A stretch of 64,000 bases of DNA. It comes from Zarea fungicola (taxonomy: Eukaryota > Ascomycota > Sordariomycetes > Hypocreales > Cordycipitaceae). Of the stretch, positions 55,512-64,000 are shown piece by piece; the stretch's first letter is position 1, and each line of letters begins with the position of its first letter. Position numbers and translations under genes: made by a program. The stretch lies in assembly GCA_900169235.1 (NCBI GenBank), contig FWCC01000253.1:62001-126000 (forward strand). The letters are read 5' to 3'. The notes below the pieces were generated by a model. The model made no database searches. It was given only the letters and a program-made list of their open reading frames with translations, and was not told the DNA's origin.

Positions 55512-58500
55512 CTACCATCCATCCAGTTCGCTCATTCCGTCATCCCCATTCATGTCTGTCCATTCTAGATCCAGTCTCTCTAGCTCCCTGGTGAAAAAAT
55601 CTGGCTGCACCTGCTGCCCATACTGTCGCTGCCGCTGCTCTCTATGCTCCGCCGCCGTCGTCGGTGGCTCCCCAATCGTCTTGTCCGGGTACCGACGGAC
55701 GTTGAACCAGTGCGTCAGCCCGCGAAGTGCCTGCTCCAGCGGCAGCGCTGAGTCCACCTCGGCGTCAATGTCGCTGCCCGCCAGCCACTCGTCCCGCAGT
55801 TCCGGCCGGCAGTGCAGATACACAGCGGTGATGACGCGCATGTTGCTCTGCCGCCACTTGCGCCCGCAGTACGGCACCTGGTTCTTGAACAGCTTCAGCG
55901 TGTACAGCCGCAGCTCCGGCTGTGGGATCCGCAGCGACTTGCGCAGAATTGTCGACGACTTGTACTGCACCAGCAACAGGTTGCGGTGCGCCTTGCCTTT
56001 GCACACCTTTTGCATGACACGCAGGTAGTTGATGAGGGAGAAGAAGTTTCGCCATGAAAAGTCGGTAATGGGTTCCATTGGAAGGTCGTTGATCGGGTAC
56101 CCCAGCTCGTCGACTTCGGGTCGCATACCCTTGTTGCCGTCCTCGTCCGATGCTATGCTCGTCGGTTCTGCTGCAGGTTCATGCTGTGTGACGACTTCCA
56201 AAGGAGAGCGGCGTCGCTTGATGGGAGGCGGCGCGGCACTATCGTCGCTTTCCTCTGCCTCCGCATCTTGCGCACCAATATCATGGGCTCGCCCGTCCTC
56301 CCCATCCTCCTCATCTTCCTCCTCCTCTTCTTGATCAAGGTCACTATCTGTCCTCTCTTTAAACTTGGATCGTAGATTGCAGAACTGAAAGAAGCTGCGC
56401 ACGAGTCAATACTGTAGAACAGCCGCGCAAGAGATAGCTCGACATTACCTGTTTTCCAGACGGTCCATCTTGCTATCGACGACCTGCTGCACGTCTTGAT
56501 GTGCAAACAGTTTCAACACAAGAGGTACATAGTTCGAGTCCAGCAATAGTTGGGTAAAGTACTCGAAACGGAGGATATCTGCTTTGCGTTAGTACATTAC
56601 AGTTTCATACGTCCTCAAAAAGGAGCGACTTGCGTGATAGTCGTAGCCACTTCAATAACAGTATTAAAATGCCCGACATCGCCTTGGTTGTGATTTCCCT
56701 CGTCCTGGCAGCATCCACCTCTTCTGGCGACAGCTCTGGGCCATCTCCAGCCCCAGCGGCTCTTCCACCATCTCCATGCGGGACCCCATTCATGCCAGGC
56801 ATATTGCGACCAGGCATGCCCTGTCCCATTTGCGGTCCTTGCTGCGACACAATCGCCGCCACATTGGCGAAAACTGGCCGAAGCAGGACAATTACAAGTG
56901 ATTGTAAATGTGGTAAGGCTTGGTGCTATTTCGTGAATTAGCTTCATGTTTGGCATCAATGCAGCCCAAACTTACGTAGAAGCTCTCTATAGCTTCCAAG
57001 CGCCGTCTATCTCTCTCATTTAATTCGTCCTGTCTTGGGCCGTAATCAACAGCTTCTTCCGGGGCAGTGGGTATTTGTGCCTCTTTGTCCGCGTTCTTGA
57101 CTTCCTTCAGTAGCTCTTTTTCTTCCACTGTTAATTCATCGAGGTCCAGCTCTTCAATGTCGTCATCATCCTGCTCGGGTTCCCATCCGCGTTCAAATTT
57201 GAGGAAGCCCTCTCTCTCGTCCCAAAGCTGCCTGGTCGCTCTTGTCATTCTGACGCGTGTAGAGAATAACTCTCCTGCCTCGAGAATAGAGGCTGGGATG
57301 TCACTTCCCTCCCACTTGCGGTTAATGATGTCGTCTAGCGCAGCAAGACCCTTTCCGCCGGCACTATTACTTGTCGCATCGAGCGGCGGGTACATGAACG
57401 GAAAATTTTGATTCGTCTGGTAGTTTTGCTTCTTGCCACCCTTCCCTCCAACGCCGGGTGAAGGTGGAGGTGAAGGTGCAGGCGTGGCGATATGGACAGG
57501 CTGGTGTAGAATACTCGCACCGCCGTTTTGCAAGTTTGGTGGCACCGGAATGATGCCGTTGGCACTGTTATTCCTGGTTGTATGCTGAGGGAGTGGCGGA
57601 AGTAAAGAGGTGTTTTCGTCTTCCAGAGGGATAGCGGGCCGTGGCGGGACGTATGCCGGGTATTTGGATGTGATTTCCTGGCGAAAAACGTGATAATCGA
57701 GCGGCGATGCAGTAATTGTCTGTTTGTCTTGGTTTTCACTGAGTTCGCTGGTTGCTTTTTTAACTCTTTGCAGGTCTTTTGCACCACCAAAAACTAGCAA
57801 GATGGACTTCCAAAAGAGTAATAATATCTAGTAGCCGTAAGAGTGATGCATGCATGAAAACAGCTAGTGGTTTTCTTACCTGAGTTTGTGGCAGAACATT
57901 CTGCTCATCCCACCGTAGTTTAACTGTAGCAGTGAGCATAAACTCGGTGAGCGGCGGCTGTAGTTCAACTGAGGCACCGAGTGAGTTTAGAGTTACTCGT
58001 TTCATCGTATCAGACATAAACTTACGGAGCTTTCCATATGACGACGACATATCCTCAGGATCGTTTAAGGCTTCCTGCAGGGTGATATACATGATGGTCA
58101 TCAGGTTCATCAGCTCGTCCTGCGGTTCCTGTGGATTTGATTGGCCGGTTGGCTGCACATTCTGGGCCTCTCCAGACCTGTTGCAAAGCGAGTTAGCCTA
58201 CTCCTCCATGTCAAGGACCAGTAAAGCGTACCAATGGAGCTCAAATGCATGCCTCAGTGCCTCCCAGACCACTGGCAGGCCCTCCAACGACGCCAGGCAC
58301 TCGACACCGGCTTTGATCGCTCGTAGTTGCATAAGACTTGCAATAGACTTGCCACCAGGTCCGGATCCCCGAGCCCTCGAGCCGCCTTCGCCATCCTCGT
58401 CCTCCTTCTCCGGTGCCGGCGCATTCGGCATCGCCGTGTCCCCCCATCGGCCGAGTACCAGGTACACCAGCTTCCCGATCGACGCCGAGCGCAGCGCCGC

Positions 58501-59127
58501 GTCATTGGACTGCACGCCCGCAATAGCTGCCTGCACGAATCGGGTGCGAATGTCATGGTCTGCGTCTTCCCAGGCAATCTCGGCCCCGTGTATGCCGCCC
58601 GCCGTCGTCTCCTGGTTCCAGTGCCATTCAAACGCTTTTTGCGCAGAGCTGAGGCGCACCCACTGCCAGAACTGGTACATGAACCACTCGTCAATCTCCT
58701 CGGCGTGCAGGCCCATGTCGGTGTAGACAAAGTCGTACGCCGCCTGCTCAGGCCGATTTACCTCGGACACAATCTTGCGGAGCTGCGCCAGAGACAGCGA
58801 GTCTGTCGGCAGCGGCGGCGCTGGGGCATGCGGCAACGGCGCTGCACCAGCACCGCCATACCCTTGCTGCGAGAGGTCGGGGGTAGCGCGTGGGATTGCA
58901 TTGCGTTGTAGAATCGGTCGGGTGGCCGAGGGTGGCGGCGCGACCGGGGGCCTCTCGGTTATCTCAGCGCCAAGTGAGCTGTCAGCTGTCTCTCCCATAT
59001 CCTTGACATCCGGGTCCTTGCTAGAGGTTGCAGTATCATCGACTGCAGCCACCATCGGGGTCGGGGAGGTGGCTGTCGTTGCATCTCGAGCCTGCCATTG
59101 TTCGCTCGCCGCGCTGGGCAAAGTCAT
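55512..59127 (-). CDS. ham-2: STRIPAK scaffold, Far11/STRIP1/HAM-2 (N1221-like)
   Basis: Six exons: 59127-58232, 58177-57880, 57827-56976, 56925-56634, 56578-56449 and 56394-55512, 1116 residues with all phases closing. The N1221-like domain starts at PEQAAYDFVYTDMGLHAEEIDEWF and EWHWNQE; the C-terminal block contains FTQLLLDSNYVPLVLKLFAHQDVQQVVDSK (split by introns), acidic linker EEEEEDEEDGEDG, then NFFSLINYLRVMQKVCKGKAHRNLLL. STRIP1/Far11 anchors the STRIPAK phosphatase-kinase complex at the nuclear envelope/ER; in filamentous fungi HAM-2/PRO22 is required for hyphal fusion and sexual development. Intron 4 is GC-AG (TCAC|GCAAGT, giving LRLSHILRFEYF). The start at MTLPSAASEQW is uncertain; an in-frame Met at 59310 would add 61 residues. 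No nucleotide-binding site. Confidence 0.94.
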
Positions 59128-59784
59128 TGCAGTGGGTAGAGTTTCGGCCTTCAGTCTGCCGCGAGCCCAACCGGAGCAGAAGCTTGTGGCACAAGCTGAC
59201 GTCAAGGCTTCGTACTCGAGTTTGGCGTTGCAATAGTCTTCTCTGCCTTGGGAGCGGCGATTAGGGCGTAGGTGGTTGATCAACGGAAATTGGCCGGCTT
59301 TGGCATTCAAAACGTCGCTGCGTGTCCCACTACTACTCCATCAATCCTTGGTAGGCACGGAGGCCTTGGTTTGGAATATCCTGTCGCGTATAAAATTGCA
59401 AATGCAGTCCGTCGATGCTTGACAAAGCCGTAAAGGTCCCGGCGGCTGTGTAGCTACCCGCATTGTTGTAGCTTCAACAGGTGCCACACGTGACAGCCAG
59501 CGTTTGGTTCTACGTTACAACCTTAATGTACTTTTCTACAAGCAGCATTTCTATAGCATTTAGCTTTAATAAATGCGTTAAAATATATACTATATAATTG
59601 AATTAGAGCATCTTTGCAATAGTAGCCTATTAAACAAGAGAACGCGAAATTCTGAACAAATCAATGCGACATGCATTTTCGAAGGCTTTGAGAGTGGTAA
59701 CTACGAAGCAAAGAATAGCCAGAAGCTCAAAGGTTTATTAAATGCGATTTCAATGATTCAATTCTATAAATTATCCTCTCTGTT
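59128..59784. other. Intergenic, no gene seen
   Basis: 5' flank of far11; AT-rich towards 59600. Nothing further seen. Confidence 0.5.
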
Positions 59785-60100
59785 CTAATGACGTACAGGA
59801 TATGCTCTTTGGCGTAAAATTGGCACACTTGATCGTTCTTCTGCGAAACAGGCTGTCCATATTCTCTTGTTCATGATTGTTCGAGCGAAATCAATTTCCG
59901 GGTTTGATAAGATTCAAGAATGACGGTATTAGGTGGCTGCAAGCCCTCTTGATCTCTGTACTACTTCAGCTCTTCGTTCAAGTGTGGCCCAAATTCAAGG
60001 TCAAAATGTTCCAGGATGCCGTAGAGGTTTGGAACAACTCCAGACTCGAGGAGCCCCTTTCTTTTAACGAGCCTGTATGTGTTGGATTGTGCAGGAAAAA
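59785..60100 (-). pseudogene. Fragment of a fungal kinase-like gene
   Basis: Minus-strand frame reading NTYRLVKRKGLLESGVVPNLYG and GILEHFDLEFGPHLNEELK, then TAG, continuing in the same frame as LQPPNTVILESNP. The pattern (long charged helix, 'GxVPNLYG', acidic stretch, 'PPNxxILE') resembles the middle of fungal protein-kinase-like (choline/ aminoglycoside-phosphotransferase type) proteins. Frame decays on both sides and no catalytic loop was found, so it is called a pseudogene fragment with modest confidence. Confidence 0.45.
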
Positions 60101-60737
60101 CCTGGGAAATAATTCATGGTCTGTGAAATAACGAGCGTGCCAACGTTTTTCGCTATTCACCATGTACTAGACGACAATATGTGTAGTTGACAGCTGCCGT
60201 TTTCATGACCCAGATTCTGTCACGAATTTTAGCTTTGGCGATGATCCAACGATCATTTCCTTCTCGATTTATAGTCTCGGGCTAAACCTCGGAGGCTGCA
60301 CATCGGCCACTTCATTTTCCGGATAATCGGCCGCGGTCAAAGATGGCCCGGAGTCCTGCGAAGAGAAAATAATCCCAGGGTTCAACGGCGCGTCTTCTTT
60401 CGTTTTCCTTTCCTGACTGCTTTCCAAAGACATTGCCAGTGAGGGAAGTGAATAGAACAGGAAGATTCAAAACGCCTTGACCACTGTCCCTGCCAGCCAG
60501 ATGACTACGACGACGTGAACATGTCTTTCACAGCCCTAATCTATCCAGACCCGTCTAATAGAGCAGGAGATTGTAGGGCACGACTCCTTTCGCAGAGTGG
60601 CCATCAGTGCGGTCTGTTTTAGGTCCGAACTGGCAAGTTCTGGTTGTTCGTGGTGGAAAGATTGCTTTGCTCTGTTTTTACAAAGCCATCAGCATCATTG
60701 GCCATGGGCTGTTCTTGCAGCTCTTCAGTGCCATGAG
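60101..60737. other. Intergenic, no gene seen
   Basis: Region between the kinase-like fragment and the DUF2011 gene; no motif in its open frames. Confidence 0.5.
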
Positions 60738-61748
60738 CTACTCGTCACCACCAGAGCCGCTGTCATCCCCTGCAGCCCCTTCAACGACACCTTCCAACTT
60801 CCTCTCCTTTTCCTTGGCGCGCTTTCGCAGCTTCTTTATCCTGTTCAGCCTCTTCTTCTTGTCCTTGATCTGCTCCTCCTTTTCGGCCTGCTTCGTGGCC
60901 GCAACCTCCATTACATGTTCCCGTATCGCTCTTTGTTTTCGTGTCGCAATCCGTTGCTTTTTGCCAGGCCGTTTTTTCTTGTTCGACGCGTCCCCGCCAC
61001 CCTTTACGTCGCCTAGCGGATTATCCATCGATTTGTATCCGCCGAGTCTCGCTTTTTGTGGTGTGTTACTGCTGATTGTGACGACTCTCCATGGCATTGC
61101 CATGCCCCATGAAGGTCGCGTCGACCACAGCATTACATCTTCTGCCGTGACAGCTGCGTAACTGTATTGGCCCTTTTGCTTCGCTGAGAGATTTTTTGTA
61201 GTGTAGCAGGACAGAGGCCGTTGTCGCGCAAAAGCACCGTGGCCCAGCTTAGTGGCATCCTCCAGAATCACCCTGCTTGGCCCAGTGGCAGCGCCGGTGC
61301 TAAAGAGATTAAACTCGTAACTTGGTTCGTCGTGATCTTCGTCATTTTCGTTGCCATTTCCTTTGCCACTATCCAAATCCTCGCATGCGCCGTTCAGCTG
61401 TTGGGCATAGCTGCGCTGGCAATTCCGCTTGTCGGACGTCTCCAGAACAACCAAGGGCTGTTCTTCGACCTCGTCTTCGTCTTCGTCATTGAGGCCGAGT
61501 GCGACCGCTATTTGTGCGTTTATTCGGGCTTGTAGCTCTTCGTCCACTGAAGTCGCATTGTTCGCATCCCAAGTTGGTCCGTCCGCTTCTTGGAGATCTT
61601 CTCTCCGCACTCTATTTTGGAGAAGTTTAGTAAATCTGTGATTCGTTCATTGTTCGCCAAAGTCTACGTATTTTATCGCAGAAATGTGAAACTACAGTAC
61701 TGTGATGCCGGCAGGCACTAACCTTTTCGCTGCTGGCAGTTCAAACAT
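60738..61748 (-). CDS. DUF2011-family protein
   Basis: Two exons, 61748-61723 and 61611-60738, 299 residues (111-nt intron, first exon of nine codons). Joining gives the family N-terminus MFELPAAKRVRREDL, a hallmark of the fungal-specific DUF2011 family. After an acidic region (NDEDEDEVEE) comes the core ATGPSRVILEDATKLGHGAF...RPLSCYTT, then WRVVTISSNTPQKARLGG, and a very basic, Lys/Arg-rich helical tail (KKKRPGKKQRIATRKQRAIR) ending in an acidic C-terminus. The family has no assigned function; the basic tail suggests a nuclear or nucleolar location, as an inference. Confidence 0.87.
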
Positions 61749-63382
61749 GACTGCCGTCGGTTATGAGATCTCTGCGTCGTTTCACCTCAAACGCTAGCTC
61801 GCGATTTGGCGCGAATTGTTCTGGTTGGGCGGTGAGATTTTTATTATTGGCGTGTCTGGATTGTCTGGATTGTCGAGTTTGTTTTATCCCCTGTTTTGTG
61901 CTCTAGCGTCAAGGTTGGATGTGTGGCAGGACAGAATCCCTCTTCGTTGCTCTGGCTATGCGCAAATCGATAATATTCCCCCATGGTTTTTTTTTTCTCG
62001 TCTCCAAAATGTCATGCCGCCCCCACTCTGCAGGAAGCTTCCCCAGCTACAAGCGCATTTGCCCAAGCTGGCATTATCTTTAAATAGAACTTAAAATAAA
62101 ATTCCAAAAAAGCGTATGATTTATTAAAAGATCATCAAATCTCCCAAATTCTTCATTTTTTTTCATCTTCTTTTTTTCAAAAAAAAAAGTGGCAGCATAA
62201 AAGATCAATTTTAGTCCTCCTGGCACAGTTACTTGTAAGTGCTCAAGAGTGGCGTCTCCCACTTCCGCCATATTTCCTTGAAGGGTCTCTTATTAATTTT
62301 TTTTCTTTACGCTAAATAAAACTCTCAAATACGAGGCTTCAACAATTCATAAGTATGTGAGCGAAAGTCATGAAATCAAATTAGCCCACAACAATAAAAA
62401 AGGAAAGACTTGCACAGAACAGCATCAATGATAATGTCCCTCGGCGTTGTCAGTCAAATTGATACACGCTGTGCAAATCTTCAAAGTCAAGCAGCAAGTA
62501 GAAATTTATATTTTAGCAAACTGATCAATTTGCCGGTGGACTGGTATGCGAGTCTGGTATGGAAGTTTATAAGCAAGATCAAGACATCATCTCCGAAAAC
62601 TGGATGCGCGAGTTGCCACGGTTTGGGGTCCAAAATGCAACATTACATGAAACAACCGCATATGTTTCCATCATCTTCACTATTGGGTGAATATAAATTG
62701 AGTATCAAGTGGTACAAGCCAAAAAGCATCCTATCTCTGGGACGGACTGAAGCACAAACCACTAAGACACAAATTTTACTTTACCGAACAGTTCTGAAGA
62801 AGAAAGTTGACACAATTGAAGTCAGAGTCGGAAGAGAACAGCAGTTCAATTATCAGCCCGTAAAAATATACACCAAGGTCGAATAAAATTCAAGACAATT
62901 GATATCATAGCCAACCAACTCCATACAGAAAAAAGAAGCCTCTCCAAAGTAATCCCAATTGAAAACCTGCCTCCAGCGCCGTCATAGTGTTCACGTGTCT
63001 GATTGGCAGAATGCGTCTGTCAACATGCCATGCCAGATTCTGCCAAACTCTGTCCTAGCACAACTCCAATGCGACCCAAGTAAAAAATCAAATAATAATG
63101 ATAATCAGAGAACACCCAGTGACGCATGACGGCAAATAGAGGAACAAAGAAGAAACAATAAGCCAGCGCCATATGTAATCCATACCAAAGCATCTACCGG
63201 CCGCCCAATTTATAAAATCGAAGAAAATAACTTTCCCATAACGAAATGAGACGCAGTCGCCCATAGAGCAAGATAATAAACACCTCGAAATAGGCCGCTC
63301 CGGTCCAGTCGATGACGTGCCCTAGAAATGTACAACATGGCCTTATCCTTGAACAAATTTCAATGCCGAGCGAGCCAAGATT
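61749..63382. other. Intergenic, no firm gene
   Basis: 1.6 kb with AT-rich patches; a 158-codon open frame at 62410-62886 lacks motifs and looks like chance. Likely 3' flank of the last gene and promoter of the DUF2011 gene. Confidence 0.5.
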
Positions 63383-64000
63383 TTAATTCGTTTCCCATGA
63401 GTAGTTACTCATCGTTGTCTCAAAGGCGCCTTTAGTGCCGGAAGTATAGAGGTTACCAGCGGGGAGTGTTGCCTCCTTGCCGCTCGTTCTGTCAAATGCG
63501 TATGGTCTCGGATTGCTATTGCCATAACCCTGGGTTGCGGCGGTTTCAGCCGTGCTGGCCACCCAGGCACTAGTTGAAGAATAGTAATCCCTCCCGGCTC
63601 CTGAGCTCTGGACACTGGTTTCAGAACCATATCCGACGGGAGCGACATCACTCGCACCGCCAATAGACATGCGGTATGCACCGTAACGGTAGTCTGCCGC
63701 GTTGTCTGGACCAGATATTGAACCATGGACTGACGATTGGCCTTGTTGTCTCGGACTCTTCATTGATCTGCCAGTGTCCACGTATCTGGGCACAGTCTCG
63801 GTGGCAAGAGCTCCGGCAGAGGGCGCGTACTGGGACAGTGATACTGGCGGGGCTAATGAGGTCGCCATCGGAAGCTCATGAGCGTCACTAGCAAAGGCGG
63901 AGGAGGTTGACAATCCCATTGTTGTTGTAGGTAGCTGGCCTAGGGAGCCAGTATGTTGGCTCCACGAAGGATACGAGTTGGATCGCAGCGCGCTTGGCTG
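63383..64000 (-). CDS. Partial Ser/Gly/Tyr-rich protein (3' end only)
   Basis: The reading frame is open from the window edge (64000) through the only internal Mets to TAA at 63383, about 205 residues; the start lies outside. Low-complexity text rich in Ser, Thr, Ala, Gly, Pro and Tyr (HTGSLGQLPTTT, YRYGAYRMSIGG, SYSWETN at the end) with no folded domain. Such tails are typical of fungal transcription factors, but no DNA-binding motif is visible, so the product is left unnamed. Confidence 0.8.
   Translation of the reverse strand, partial: QPSALRSNSYPSWSQHTGSLGQLPTTTMGLSTSSAFASDAHELPMATSLAPPVSLSQYAPSAGALATETVPRYVDTGRSMKSPRQQGQSSVHGSISGPDNAADYRYGAYRMSIGGASDVAPVGYGSETSVQSSGAGRDYYSSTSAWVASTAETAATQGYGNSNPRPYAFDRTSGKEATLPAGNLYTSGTKGAFETTMSNYSWETN

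Noticed and set aside
62410..62886. 158-codon open frame before the partial gene
   Set aside because: AT-rich surroundings, no motif or homology; treated as chance.
1..64000. tRNA, rRNA, CRISPR or intact transposon
   Set aside because: Scanned for B-box-like GGTTCGA, 5S-like openings, spaced direct repeats and transposase-like ORFs; the few partial hits lie in coding exons and nothing was convincing.

Overview
This window is nuclear DNA from a filamentous ascomycete. The evidence is short introns (about 50-110 nt) with GT-AG and some GC-AG borders, C/T-rich 5' leaders, no operons, and families such as HAM-2/Far11, WSC-domain peroxidases, a DUF2011 protein and Zn2Cys6 regulators. A sordariomycete, probably of the order Hypocreales, fits best; that placement is inference from protein style, not a database match.

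Layout. 0.8-15.4 kb is housekeeping: tuberin/Tsc2 (TORC1 control), the kinetochore protein CENP-I/Mis6, the Caf16 ABC ATPase, the DNA polymerase delta small subunit, and an F-box-like gene whose single reading frame is cut by one TAG. 15.4-18.9 kb is non-coding as far as I can see. 18.9-25.5 kb carries L-serine dehydratase, the histone-fold protein CENP-S/Mhf1 and a large secreted heme peroxidase fused to three WSC domains. 25.5-30.5 kb is a gene desert holding the wreck of an SRPK-type protein kinase. 30.5-44.4 kb looks accessory: a Cys-rich surface protein, an MpaB/rubber-oxygenase-like protein, a full-length ABCC transporter, an unknown gene head-to-head with an Hsp70-like ATPase that has lost its 5' reading frame, and a Zn2Cys6 regulator. 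44.4-47.4 kb is empty apart from two CACGTG boxes before a PHO89-type phosphate permease. From 49.6 kb follow a FAD monooxygenase, a doubtful small coiled-coil ORF, a MARVEL-domain membrane protein, the STRIPAK scaffold Far11/HAM-2, a kinase-like pseudogene fragment, a DUF2011 protein, and the 3' end of a Ser/Gly-rich protein running off the window.

How the parts relate. There is no polyketide/NRPS backbone, so the transporter, monooxygenase and regulator do not form a recognisable metabolite cluster. The growth-control genes (Tsc2, Far11), the two CCAN kinetochore subunits (CENP-I, CENP-S) and the replication gene look independent. The most unusual stretch is 28-44 kb, where decayed members of expandable fungal families (SRPK kinase, Hsp70-like ATPase) sit between apparently intact accessory genes. 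All exon borders below were placed by eye from splice consensus, frame continuity and family motifs.
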